This document shows positions 22,286-34,163 of a stretch of DNA of 64,000 nucleotides, piece after piece (position 1 is the first letter of the stretch; every line of letters begins with the position of its first letter). A program made the translations under genes and the position numbers. Source of the DNA: Tulasnella sp. 424 (lineage: Eukaryota > Basidiomycota > Agaricomycetes > Cantharellales > Tulasnellaceae); assembly GCA_019633425.1 (NCBI GenBank), contig WSUB01000153.1, forward strand, positions 9,630 through 73,629, read 5' to 3'. Under the pieces are notes generated by a model. It saw nothing but the letters and a program-made list of their open reading frames with translations. It was not told the origin of the DNA and did no database searches.

Positions 22286-25200
22286 ATGGAGGGCATGCGA
22301 CCGTATCAAAAGCCTTTATGCTTAACGTCTATCCGTGGACCAGGCACAAGCCGAGGGAAGTTCTGCAGTTATGCCGTCAATCCCCCGAATCCGATTACCA
22401 TATTCGAGCGGCTGCGGGCCACCGGCGAGACGCCGAGGGGGAGTTTGAGGATGAAGAAAAAGATGACGAGAAGGAGCACAGGTCTAATAATGAGAATCTT
22501 TGGCGGGGAGAGGTCAGTCATGATCGATTTCTCTGCTTCTTTAGAATAGCCATTGAGCAGATTTCGAACCCGGATTGGAAAGTTCGTAGCAGTGAAGAAA
22601 TCGAGGATAGGAGATAATAAAGATCTAGAGCGAGTACTGGCAGTAAGCATGCTCCGTTTGGTTCCGTAAGTTATCATCAGGAGCTAAGGTCTTCCAGTTG
22701 GCACTCAGGGAAGCGGAATTCCTAGTTGGACTTTCTCATAAAAATATCGTCAAGCTCAGAGGGTTCGTCGAAGACCTATCCAAGGATATAATCTGGCTGG
22801 TATTCCCTTGGGAAGAGAATGGCAATTTGAAGGACTTTGTCGCTTCACGAGATTGGGAAATTCCAGAGCGGGTCTCGTTGGTAAGGCCAAAGACTCCTTG
22901 TCGAACCAACACTGAGAATTTGTCCCTTAGATCGACGACGTGACGAAAGGGTTGGAATATCTCCATAGCCAAGAGACCCCGATATGCCACGGCGACCTCA
23001 AGTCGGTAAGCTCCAGTCATCCGGTGATAATAAGCTTGACAGACTGAGCCCTCAGTGATGCAGCTCAACGTATTAGTAAACTCGGAATACCGCGCAGTTA
23101 TTACAGACTTTGGTTCCGCTCGTCGGCTCACACAACATGATACCAACACACATATAGACCAGGTTCAAAACCAACCGCAGCCGTTTCAAGCGTCGTTCTG
23201 CGCCTCGAGCAACACCATAACCCTAACAGGGAATAAGTACACCCTTCGTTGGGCTGCTCCGGAGCTGTTAAACGAGGACCAAATGAGCCTCTGGAGTGAT
23301 ATATGGGCATTAGGGTGGATAGCTTATGAGGTAAACCTCTTGATTTGAGTATGGCGGCAGCCGAGGCTCACAAAGCAGCTCCGAAACAGGTCATGACCAA
23401 TTCCATCCCGTTTGAAGAAGTCCCGGCGGACGCTATTGTTGTCGAACGCGTCATCAAAGGAGATCTTCCGTCCATCGTTGACCATGCTCGCGCGACGTTG
23501 CTTCGGGAACTTTGCTCTCTTATGATCATGTGTTGGAAGAGCAATCCCAGCGAAAGACCGACGGCTGAATACTGTCGAAAGACCATCGATTGGATGGTGA
23601 GTGGTGCTGGTTTAGAGTTAGTGAACGCGATTGACCCATTATGCTGTAGCCGAAGATCATTCCAAACGCAACACGCGGACCAGATACTACGGTTTCCACC
23701 ATCCGCTCTCCCGAGCTCCTAATGCAGCTGGGATACATGTACCACCGGCAGAATGATGATGCGAATGCGTTTACTTCCTTCACAGAGGCTCTGCGGGTGC
23801 GTACCGACATCGGCGATAGGAAAGGCAGAGCCTCCGCTCTGTTTGGTCTCGCCTCTGTGCATCAGTGTCTAGACGAGTACAGCGTGGCCATCGCGCTATA
23901 CTCCGAGGCCCTGAAAATCCGTACCGACATCGGCGACAGGCAAGGCAGAGCCTCTGCTCTGTGGGGTCTCGCCGAGGTGCATCGGATTCGAAACGAGTAC
24001 AGCAAAGCCATCGCACTCTACTCCGAGGCCCTGCAAATCAGTACCGACTTTGGCAACAGGAAAGGCAGAGCCGACGCTCTGTGGGGTCTCGCCGAGGTAC
24101 ATCGGGTTCGAAACGAGTACAGCGAGGCCACCGCGCACTACTCCGAGGTCCTGCAAATCCATACCGACATCGGTGACAGGCAAGGCAGAGCCGAAGCGCT
24201 GGGGAGTCTCGCCTCTGTGCATCGGGTTCGAAACGAGTACAGCGAGGCCATCGCGCTTTACTCCCAGTCCCTGGAAATCCGTACCGATATTGGCAACAGG
24301 AAAGGCAGAGCCTCTGCTCTGTGGGGTCTCGCCGACGCGCATCGGCTTCGAAACGAATACAGCGAAGCCATCGCGCTCTACTCCGAAGCCCTGCAAATCC
24401 GTACCGACTTCGGCAACAGGAAAGGCAGAGCCTCTGCTCTGTGGGGTCTCGCTGAGGTGCATCGAGTTCGAGACGAGTACAGCGAGGCCATAGCGCTCTA
24501 CTCCGAGGTCCTGCAAATCCGTACCGACATCGGCGACAGGCAAGGCAGAGCCGACGCTCTGTGGGGTCTCGCCGAGGTGCATCGGCTTCGAAACGAGTAC
24601 AACGAGGCCATCGCGCTCTACTCCGAGGTCCTGCAAATCCGTACCTACATCGGCGACAGGAAAGGCAGAGCGGACGCTCTCTGGGGTCTCGCTGAGGTGC
24701 ATCGGCTCCGCGACGAGTACAGTAACGCCATCGCGCTCTACTCCGAGGCCCTGCAAATCCGTACCGGCGTCGGCGACAGGAATGGCAGAGCCGACGCTTT
24801 GTGGGGTCTCGCCGAGGTGCATCGGCTCCGAGACGAGTACAGCGAGGCCATCGCGCTCTACTCCGAGGACCTGCAAATTCGTACCGACATCGGCGACGGG
24901 CGAGGCAGAGCCGACGCTCTGTGCGGTCTCGCTGAGGTGCATCGACTTCGCAACGAGTATAGAGAGGCCATCGCGCTCTACTCCGAGGTCCTGCAAATCC
25001 GTACCGACATCGGCGACAGGAAAGGCAGAGCCGACGCTCTGTGGGGTCTCGCCGAGGTGCATCAGCATCGAAATGAGTACAGCGAGGCCATCGCGCTCTA
25101 CTCCGAGGCCCTGAAAATCCGTACCGACATCGGCGACAAGCAAGGAAGAGCCTCTGCTCTGTGGGGTCTCGCCGAGGTGCATCGGGTTCGAAACGAGTAC

Positions 25201-25482
25201 AGCGAGGCCATCGCGCTCTACTCCCAGTTCCTGCAAATCTGTACCGACATCGACGACAAGGAAGGCAGAGCCGACGCTCTAGAAGGTCTCCCCGACATTC
25301 ATCGCCACCAGAATCACTACGATGATGCGACATCTCTGTGTTAAGAACCCGCTGAAATATTTGAACAATCTGGAAGCCGTGATGCAGCAGCTTATGCCTC
25401 GAAGAAAGCGGCCGACGCCCGTCAGCGACTCAAGCTTGTTGAAGCCGCACAAGGTCTCTCTCGGACAGTAGAGAGTAAATAG
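22286..25482 (+). pseudogene. Kinase-TPR gene with two in-frame stop codons
   Basis: Exons at about 22286-22642, 22698-22880, 22931-23005, 23064-23330, 23390-23596 and 23650-25482 mirror those of the intact gene at 58.8 kb; the 183-, 75- and 207-nt exons are the same length in both. Domains: FVAVKKS (catalytic Lys), HKNIVKLRGFVED, PICHGDLKS, ITDFGSARR, LRWAAPELL, WALGWIAYE, NPSERPTAE, then a short linker and 13 TPR-like repeats of 40 aa. All frames are open except TAG at 22547-22549 in the N-lobe and TAA at 25342-25344, after which 45 more codons (EPAEIFEQSG...) stay in frame to TAG 25480. The true start is uncertain. It is a recent pseudogene, or an allele needing stop readthrough. Confidence 0.72.
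23809..25330 (+). repeat. 120-bp TPR repeat array (13 units)
   Basis: Each unit encodes 40 residues of the type GRADALWGLAEVHRLRNEYS followed by EAIALYSEALQIRTDIGDR. Neighbouring units are nearly identical at DNA level. The alternation of RAD/RAS, EV/EA and NR/DR suggests units shuffled by recombination. Confidence 0.88.
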
Positions 25483-27069
25483 GATCTCCCGTGTTGTCCT
25501 GCCGCTAATCATGCCATGTACAATCATAATGCAACGTGTCCTGCTGCTCCACGAATTTATTGTTTTCAAGGCTATTGCTGCAAACGTTTTAATCACCCTG
25601 CCCGCTTAGCGCCCTGACACCGTTCATTGAAATGCTTTGACGATGGATCGGCGGGCCAGCCTTACTCACAATCAGCGAAGAGTTCTGCCCGGATGTGGTT
25701 GGCACAGCTCGGGAGGTGCGGCAATTGAAAATAATGATGATTGCCCTCAAGTCAAGTCCCTGTCAGTGAGACAATTTTGGATTCGCTTTCGCTGCGATTA
25801 GAAGTACAGCACGAGATACGTCGCGGAGGACCGAGTGAGTAGGTTGATCTCAGATCATGAATTGCTGTGGTTACTCGTTAGGGTGTAGTAGGAGGTTTGC
25901 GGTAATAGTAGTCGTGGTATTCTGAGATTTGCATACACAAGAACAGTAGACTTGAGCATCTATGTAGGTTGTGAAGTTATTTCCAGCTGCCGAAGGGCGT
26001 TCTACGAGGCTCTGCAGGATTGCAATCCTAAGGTGCGACGCGAGCTGGTAATGCCGACACCTCGTCCAAGTCAGATACTTAGATGCGGCAAATCGGTAGT
26101 TCAGTTCTCTGGCTCACAAAAGATTAAGCTACAGTAATACGCTTGCCCGGTTGGAATCGCTCCGCCGACCCAGTGCAGCCGAGCACTTCAATCACCGAGT
26201 AATAATCACTGCCAACCCACTGCTGTCTCTCATCAGGGTACCCTTGTTTCACTTAAGAACATAATATCAATCGAATCAAATTCCCGCTACGGTAGCAGGT
26301 TTCCTTGGTGGCCCTCGTGCCGCTCGAGGTTCGGCATGCGGGGTTAATCGGCAATACCGGTCATTTTATATTCGAATTTCTGTTTTTTTGCCTCCCTCCC
26401 GTTTTTGCGCCATTTTGTACCTAATGGCAGGGACATCTCTAAGCTATCTACGCTAGTTGGGTGTATTGTAGAGCCATTAGTCGCGGGGAAGATGGGAAGG
26501 TGACATTGTCGAGGGGTGAGGCGCGCGCGCGAATTCGACCGCGAACGATCCGTCTACCGTACACAGGCTGGCAATAAGTTGACAACATACCCTTGCATGC
26601 CTTTTAAAAAAATACCCGTGATGTAAGTGTTGAGTTAAATTTAATCTCGGCCTCGTTCATCCTCAAGTCAGTTTGATGGTGGTCTCCGCCATAATCCTGT
26701 TCGAGAAATTAAAATTTAGCTCGGGGAAATGCTATCATACGGCGATGTTCCCGGAGCACCTGTTATCTCGGTTAGAAATCTTTCCGGGTGGACGAAGCTG
26801 CGTTCAAGATACTCCCGCGCTCTCGTTTCTAATAGAGCAGAGTGGTCATTTCTGACTACTCAAGCCGAAAGGGATATCTTTAAATGTACGCGTTACTTTC
26901 TCCGCGTGTCGTTATAGCCATTAAACACAGGATAGCGTCCAATCCCACATGCCAGAGCACAGGGCTTAGTAAATGAGCGAGTACCAGCCTCCGGCGTAAA
27001 GGGTTCACCAAGTAGCTCCCTGTACATGGTATGTTTGGGTCTTTCACTGAAGCTCAGGTGTCGCTTTCC
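25483..27069. other. Gene-poor spacer
   Basis: No open frame with a recognisable motif. AT-rich stretches and a (gc)n tract at 26520-26532 are the only notable features. Confidence 0.45.
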
Positions 27070-27433
27070 AGTAATTTCTTTTCCGCTTCAGCTGAATTTA
27101 TAACCAAAACGTTTTCATCGGGAAACTTCAAGTCCAAGTTTTCGTAACTTTGGACTATGGCATGTCCAGAGTATTTGGGATCAACAACGAGGGACGACTA
27201 GATGAGATGCGACAGCTTTAAAGCGTGAGGAAATCCTTACTTCCTATGATAGGTAGTGGACGCGGACCAGGCGGATAAGGCAAAGACTTTCCGGATGTTC
27301 CGCACCGACGGAGCATTAGGAGAACCAAAAGGGTAGGCAAATCGCATATTACAAGTGTCGGTGAGAGGGAGGCAAGGACGGGGAAGGACATTTTGTGCAG
27401 ATGAATCGTTTTGGGGAGATGCACGAAATTCAT
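27070..27433 (-). pseudogene. Cytochrome P450 N-terminal fragment
   Basis: From ATG 27433 on the minus strand there is a hydrophobic anchor (SPTLVICDLPTLLVLLML), a basic stop and the proline-rich hinge YPPGPRPLPIIG, the classic start of a microsomal P450. A donor GTAAGG follows at 27236. Beyond it, KFPDENVLVINSAEAEKKLL near 27100 matches the second helix/strand region (VxxNSAExAxxLLE). Nothing with the I-helix or the heme Cys follows. It is a 5' fragment of a dead gene. Confidence 0.68.
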
Positions 27434-28491
27434 GACCTTTTATACTTGATTTCGAGTCAATCTGGTCATTAGGGTCTTTATTTGCAGGCGAGGATCTAAA
27501 ATGAGGTGTGGGCCCTTCCTAACCGAGGAACAATTAGCTCGGAAATCCCCGAGTGCGGAGTGCACGGTCTGAGAATTATGAGAGGGCTTGAGGCCTAATG
27601 GAGTCATATGTAGCTGCCTAGTACAAAACTAACCTGTGAACCCCACAAATCGAGTATTATACCAGCGCTGAACCCGGATGCCACTTCTGTATTTAGCGAA
27701 AATACATGCAGATGCTGAGCAGGCTCATCACTTGCAAACATGCGCCTGAGTAAATATGAGGTACCACTATATAAGAAGTATAAAGCATTGTAGTATAGTA
27801 AACTAATGCTGTCTGGTATTGTCAATATTCCACGGGTGGTATTTCTCCTATGTTCTCCACACAAGAGGCTAGCTTGACAACGGCGGTTGCTAGGGAGATA
27901 CGGCATCTGATTTGCTATACGCGTTGTGGGGCTGGGTGGAGTATTACCTCTATGAATCTCCCCAATCCTCCAGTATCAACGCGTCTGATTGGTCGCTTTA
28001 CTTACGGTGCCGTTGACGTTTCTGAGTTCGGGAGCTGCTCGAGAGTCGAATGTCGTTCTAACCCCGACATTTGTTTGCAGTTGATTACATCTCACTTCAC
28101 GATGGGGCCTGGGTAGCCGGACTGCAAGCCTAACCATATACGGAGGTCGGATCTGCACCTGAAAACAAGGCAGGCGCAGCCAGCGATCAAAACGACCAAT
28201 TGGTGCATCATTTATATTTATCTGGGTAGTAAGCACCCCTTGGCAAGACGTGAGAGATGGGTAGTGTTCTCGGTATTGGAGACCGACGTAACGGGCATTG
28301 AGAAACGAAATATGGCCCGATCATTTCCTCGCCGACAGCGTAACCCCCCAATTTTGCCTATGAATTCACTTTAAAGAGCTCAAAAGGGAATGTAACTCGA
28401 TTTACTATTACTCTTAATGCCGCATGTCTCCGCAATTCACTATACCGGGGTCAAAAGGAATAGTAATGCTCATTATAGCTAAGGAGCTTAG
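27434..28491. other. Gene-poor spacer
   Basis: Short open frames on both strands without motifs. Nothing supported. Confidence 0.4.
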
Positions 28492-29205
28492 CTTTACAGC
28501 TGTTTGCGATTTGGTTGGCACAAACAAAATCTTACGTAATTTTCGACTCTGAGTGTGCGCGACGGATAGCTCACTCAGCTCACCCCCGATTGTTCTAATA
28601 TTTTGCACGTACAACTAAAAAGAGTATATGCAAATGCACGAGCTAAAACTGGGGGAGTTGCTTTACGGTGGGAGAGTCTGCTGAGCTTCACCCGTGTTTG
28701 CTTTGTGGAATGAATCGCTTTTGAACATGCAAGTGAAATGCCATAAATCTATCAATTATGGAAACTAATATAGGATTACTGGATGCCGGCGCCGTTGCGG
28801 TAGTGGTAGAGGCTGGGTGGGTGCTCATCCCACCTCGCCAAGGCGAGGCGAGGCCAACATGCCCGCGGTTAGTAAGCAAAAATACGCATCAGCTGGATAC
28901 AAGCATAATAAGTCCTCTGGAGGTCATTCCCTCAGAGCTTGAGGGGTACGAAATCTCAAAAAGGCCCTAAATACTGGAGCAGGGGATCGCTGATCCGTCG
29001 ATGAGAGTGTTGGGTGAACATTCTTCACATGGCCGTTTTAAGATCCTAAAAGTATTTGGGCATTTGAATAACTACTACTAGAGCCTGTGTACCAGCTTTG
29101 AAGATAGCAGCTGCAGGGGTTGTGGAGAAATCGATCCCCGACGAAAAAGTAGAAAATTACGTAAGATTTTGTTTGTGCCAACAAATCGCAAACAGCTGTA
29201 AGAAT
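28492..29205. repeat. About 55-bp inverted repeats flanking 600 bp
   Basis: The arm at about 28492-28548 (containing gcacaaacaaaatcttacg) recurs reverse-complemented at about 29150-29205 (cgtaagattttgtttgtgcc) with few differences. The interior has no transposase-like frame. It could be a MITE or the residue of an inverted duplication. No target-site duplication was found by eye. Confidence 0.6.
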
Positions 29206-30585
29206 GCTACATATACTGAAGCTCAAAGCGCGCACTCTAGTCAATATGGGCAATCGTATCAAGCGAAGGGAAAGCGAGATCACCGACTGCCCAGAACACC
29301 CCTCCATCCTGACCCTCCGAGCAACAACAACGGAAGCAGCAGAGGAGAATGATTTCTGAGCGAGGCTTTCGCCGGGTTGTTCTTTTATTATGGAGAGAGC
29401 CGCTAAGAGCAAAAAGGGACCGGGCCACCAGGCAGCAAATGGAGGACAGGGAAATGCCGAGAGTCAGAACGATCATGTGCACGGTTCTGAAGAAGCAGGC
29501 AATGATGAGCGTTAGTGTGAAGGTGTTCTGGAAAAAGGAAAATCACAAACACTCAGCTCGAAAAGCAAATGAAGAGATAATTATTCATCATTCTGCAGCT
29601 CTTGCAAATGCAAACGGCTGACCGTTGCCGAGAATACATCCTTTCGAAACTTCTCGCTGTGCGGGTTTGGGGGTAAGTGCACCAACGGCAACGATTGGTG
29701 GTACGTTGGGAGCCCGACGCGCTTGGTCAGGTTAGCGATCGAGGAAGAGCCTGACAAAAACTAAGACTTAATGCCTAAACCATAGGGCACGATTGTTGCC
29801 ACCGAGACACTCGCCCTTCGCTGGGTGTACTCGGTTAGTATAAGCCGTGTTTTCCGCGTCTGAGTCAGGCTATTCCCATCCAGCATCTTACAGGTGAGTG
29901 ACAGAGTTATGACAAGCCTTCTTAAGGTCATTGTTGTACATAATTCCACCCGGGAAGTCGCATTCACGGCATTGGGTGGATCGGGATGAGCAGGGACTCG
30001 AAGATAACAGGCATTGCCGAGGCTTGGCAGGCAACCCAACGTCATATGTCTTGAGGTTATAATATCTTATTACGGGAATTTCATAGATAATCGAATAGGT
30101 GGAGAGGCTCAGGACTCACGTTTGCCGGATTCTAGAGAAGCGATTGTGTGATATCACTCAAGACCAGCATTTATGTAGTATAACGCATCCGGACTTGCTT
30201 GGGCGACAGCCTCGCGTTCGGTGGTTATCGCCGCCGAGACGCTCGTCTTTCGCCGGGGACGGGGCCACGCTATGTTGGGTATCGTTATGCCATTTTTTAC
30301 GAACGAGGTGGACATTCATATCAAAGTATCTGCCCAAAATTCTACATTACTTGGTGATACAGTATTACACGATTTTTACTGAGGGATATGTAGAAGTGAT
30401 GAGGTCGCGTCAGGTGGAGGGTCGCGTAGAAAACGAACTCTTCCACGGCCTTCCCTACCGCCGCGGAAGGACGCGGAGGTGACGTCAGGGATCGGGCGAT
30501 TGCGGGCGTTCTGGTGCCTGAACATAAAACCCTCCTCTGGCTTCGCTTAATCAGAGAGTCGGGGATCTGTCGCCCGTGCACGGCT
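29206..30585. other. Gene-poor spacer
   Basis: The plus-strand frame at 29349-29621 and others lack recognisable motifs. Nothing supported. Confidence 0.4.
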
Positions 30586-30589
30586 GGTA

Positions 30590-31480
30590 TCTACCATCGT
30601 TGCCATCGTCGCTAGCGATGCCAGCGCGCTAGTCGGGACTGCGACCACTCTGGTCCCCGTCGCCGACGGCTCTCCTGAGTCGTATAATGAAAGATCGGCC
30701 AGGACCCCACGATTTCCCTGGCCTGCGGTAGGTTAGCTCGACTCCGATAGCTTAATGCAAACGGGATTTTTCATCTCTTGGCCCTTGGGGCATGCTTTCA
30801 TTTACTCGCCCTCAAAATAATGCGGGCAGTCGACAGCGTCCGCAGATTGCTCGAAGGGAGAATGAGTGGAGCCCGATAGTATAGATTACAATGTATCCCA
30901 CCCGGAGATCTATGGTTGAAGCGCGATTTCTCCAATAGAGGTAGGTAGGGTCTCCAATGCTGGAGAAGGTCAATTGCCATTCACCGAGTTGCTCGCATTT
31001 TGGTACAATCTAGTTGGTGATAGTGCACTGGCAGTCGCATGGTGCCGATTGCCGCAATCGGTTGCCGCAATCTCCGTTCACGGGACCTCTTCCAGCAATC
31101 TCTTCCAGCAACCTCTTCCACCGACCTCTTCCAGCAAATTCTCTTCGTAAATGAGGCAGGAGTCACCCAAACAGTGTCTATCTATGAATAATACGAGCAT
31201 AGGTCGACTAAATGCCCAAAGTTAGCGATGCAACTGGATTATTCTTTCATTTAATGCCTGTCCAATGACACCGACATTTGACGCTAAGCTTTGAAACGTC
31301 GACTGTTAGAAGGAAGTAGGAACGGATCGAAATAGTATACGTCACACTATTTCCCATCTGGAGGCGGTGGCTGGAGCGCATGCAGTATACAAAACCAACG
31401 CCGCCTTCCCAACGACGACCTGTACCGAGGTGGGGTATGACTTTGCGAGTTAATTGCTTGTACGCATTCGCCGAGTTGCT
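30590..31480 (+). repeat. A-family upstream module, copy in front of A3
   Basis: Segments here (accatcg...tcgctag...cgccgacggctctc at 30590-30680; caatctccgttcacgggacct near 31070; catctggaggcggtg near 31360) recur upstream of A4 (44.4-45.1 kb), upstream of A6 in inverse orientation (41.1-42.0 kb) and upstream of A5 (51.36-52.15 kb). The whole promoter-distal region was therefore duplicated with the genes. Confidence 0.7.
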
Positions 31481-31548
31481 TCAGTCTAGTCCGAATTGTG
31501 CGGTCTTGGGCAAGGGGCCCCAGTCATGGCAGTGGCGTGGGAGGCCAA

Positions 31549-31730
31549 TTGCTGCAATATCGGTTCGAGAGGTGTCAGGTCACCGTGCAAGATGCATGAG
31601 CTAGGCGACCTTCTTCGCACCCTAACCATTGAAGACAGAAATCGATTGCTATTGATTTGCTGAGAAAGCTCCGCTCTACGTGGGGGTACAGGGAGAGGTC
31701 TAGCAGCAGCCTAGTCTCGCGTATAAAATA
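31549..31730 (+). promoter_or_regulatory. A3 promoter: palindrome and TATA box
   Basis: An 11-bp palindrome of the form ATTGCNGCAAT begins at about 31548, some 260 bp before the ATG. A TATA-like gtataaaata lies at 31721-31730, about 85 bp before the ATG. Both elements recur at similar distances in front of A4, A5, A6 and A7. Confidence 0.5.
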
Positions 31731-31808
31731 CGACATCTGCTGAATACCGCTTCATTCTCTGCGTTTCATTCACCATTGGCAGCTTTTTTCTCTACCTCTC
31801 GTTCGAAC

Positions 31809-32502
31809 ATGATCACTGCAGCGCAGCTACGACTCGAAGAGCTCTTTTCGGTCCCTCCTATCACCCCTCCTGTGTGTAACGAGCAAGCCGACCAGAAGGA
31901 CGTAAACATGCTATGGTTCATTGCGTAAGCACCGTCTTCACCATGATAGTAGCAACCAATGCCGGGCTTACTCAGTGCTTGTCATTATCCTTGATGTTCG
32001 CGTCAGGGGGGCATTTCTGCTGGAGGGAAATCGCCCACTAACGTTCCACGAAATATTTGGGCTCATCAAGAAACACCAGCCATGGAAGATAGATGAGAGC
32101 CGGAGACCGAAGAGCCGGAGGGCAGCAGCTGCAAAGGTAGACAGTGACATCGCGCCGATTGCCGACCATGCAGGGTATTGATTCCCATCTATTAGCGCAA
32201 CATACGATGGATTTTAACAAGCTCCCGAGCATTTGACCGTGACAGAATCGGTCATTGGTACATGACTAAAAGGTTTCCTGTACGGACCAACAGCATGTCC
32301 CAAAAGCTGGTGAAGAAGTCCACACTAGCCGCGGCACATGAAGAAAATCAGGCATATAGGTAAGCATATTCTTGGCATTTAAGACTCAGGAGCTGATATC
32401 CGGGACAGTGCTTGGGTGGATGACTTGCTCGCACCGGTATCGCTTAACGGATCTGCTCTCCCCGTATCGGTTCCCAGAGTGGGCTCAAGACGGACGTGTT
32501 GA
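31809..32502 (+). CDS. Forkhead-like small gene family, copy A3
   Basis: Predicted exons 31809-31924, 32007-32136, 32196-32359 and 32409-32502 join in frame to about 167 aa. Winged-helix-like features: MLWFIAGAF (helix 1), PLTFHEIFGLIKKHQPWK (helix 2), RNIRWILTSSRAFD (recognition helix position) and GHWYMT (strand before the wing). An extra RRAAAA insertion precedes intron 2. The last exon stops early (RRTC) compared with A5, probably through a frameshift, since the downstream family sequence continues in another frame. It is followed, convergently, by B2. Confidence 0.58.
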
Positions 32503-33064
32503 CACCACTCGAAAATACCACAGAGAGAAAGGAAGGCGTTATCCGACGCTTCCAAATGGTTTATGAACGATGGTCTTCTCTTTCTGTATCGATGTTCGAG
32601 CTGGCTCGTCTCGGTCCCGTCCACTTCCCGGAAGAGGCGTGAACGCGGGCCTCAGCTTCTTGCTACCAACCGCCCGGAGCGGTATTACCTTCCCATATAA
32701 ACGTCTCGTTGTTACAACTTGGAGGAAATTTTATGTATTTGGGATGTTGGAGCCGGAAATTTGCCTAAAAACGTTGTACGTATGTAGATGGCTCGAGTCG
32801 GGTTTTGCCCCGGAAAACAGGCATCGGAGGAGCTTCTTTATGTTCGTTGCCTTTTGCGAATGTAAAATTCTGCGTTGCTGTTCCATTGTCACCCAGGGTT
32901 GCATCCCTTTGGCAAACAACAATCTCGCAACGATACATATCAATTTCCAAGACACACATACAGACAAAATTTATCATCAAGCCGTCAACATCTCAAAAGG
33001 AAAACCACAGTGGTGACTAAAAAACACACACAGAGGAGGGGGAAGGGAAAGCGTTGACAAAAAT

Positions 33065-34163
33065 CGTAAAGTCAAGAGCCCAGCTCGACCATCAACCGTC
33101 ACACCAGCCCACCACGCTCATCAGAATTCTCCCGCTCATCGTCAACCACCAGTCCGCACTTCTCGTCCCAAACTTGGCCATCCACAGCCGCGGCCAACCT
33201 TTCGTCCAAGTCGTCCGAATGACGCGGTAGGGTGAACGTGGTTGGTAAGATCCAGAATTTGATCTTGGCGACGATTCGGGTTTGGATTTCGGGCAAGATC
33301 GACAAGACGAGGAGGGGAGGAAAGGGATGTAGAGCGGGTCGAGGCTTGCTAGGTGTATCGCTGCTGCTGCTCCTGAAGGTGAGCATGTAGCAGGTGGGTT
33401 CGGGTCGGACGATGCGGTTGCGGTCGTCCCGAAGCGGTTTGGTACCCTGCCTCACCGTGTTCCAAAGATTCGTACTCCGGGGTATCATTTGATGATGATG
33501 ATGAGGGGGGAGGTGATGTTGATGCTGATTACGGTGGAACAGTAATAGGTTATCCGCCTCAGTGTGCGTTGGGACCTTCCGACAACGGTCGACGAAGGGA
33601 ATGGTGGCTCTGGAAATGATGAAACAAAGAAGGCCGGATGGTCTCCATCTGCGAAAAGTGCTCTCGTTCGCGTTTGCGCAGCGTACCCATCATCGAGAGG
33701 TCCGCTTCCCATGTCCGGTTATGATTATTGTCGCTCTCGCTTCTCCGTCTGCGTCGGAGTGGAGGTACTGCGCACGAGCGAGTAAACCCCCTGGGCATCG
33801 GATTGAGCACGGCTCTCCATATCAGCCTCCTTTCGTGGTCCGTAGGCGGAGAGTAGGCCGCCTACTCTCCGCCTTGGACTCCCTCTCGACTTCCGCTTCA
33901 ACCTCTGAATCCAAATCTGCTCTTTCGAAATTCGGCGGGGTGAATATCTGGTCGAACGTGAACCGCTCGAACGTATCGAGGGGTAAGACAGGCGCAACGA
34001 TGAATTCCGCTCCGTGCATGGTGTTGTTGTGTCGTGGGGTGCAGTCGTCTCACGCGCTGAGGTTGGGGAGGTATGCCTCGACACTACGTTCCCTCTCTCT
34101 CCAGGTCAAGAACTTCTCTGCAGCTTCTTTCCTCAATGCTTTCAAATTGACCTCATCAAGCTC
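33065..34163 (-). pseudogene. Family B gene, copy B2, fused to lipin copy 2
   Basis: Minus-strand blocks in family order: RKEAAEKFLTWRERE (34.1 kb), PVLPLDTFERFTFDQIF (34.0 kb), an acidic LDSEVEAEVERESKAE, NRTWEADLS then RKREREHFSQMETIRPS (33.7 kb), a His/Ser-rich stretch, and near 33.2 kb GQVWDEKCGLVVDDERENS. They lie in different frames, so introns or frameshifts separate them. The 5' end is joined to the C-terminus of lipin at about 34163. The family is unrecognised; other copies add a hydrophobic Ala-rich C-terminus. Confidence 0.5.

Noticed and set aside
23896..25333. Long open frames antisense to the kinase-TPR repeat array (446 and 431 aa)
   Set aside because: They mirror the 120-bp repeat on the other strand. 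A multiple-of-three repeat with no stop in one unit stays open automatically. No motif, and the sense frame is a clear TPR array.
26520..26535. Short (GC)n tract as a possible regulatory or Z-DNA site
   Set aside because: It is only about six repeats, with no associated gene.
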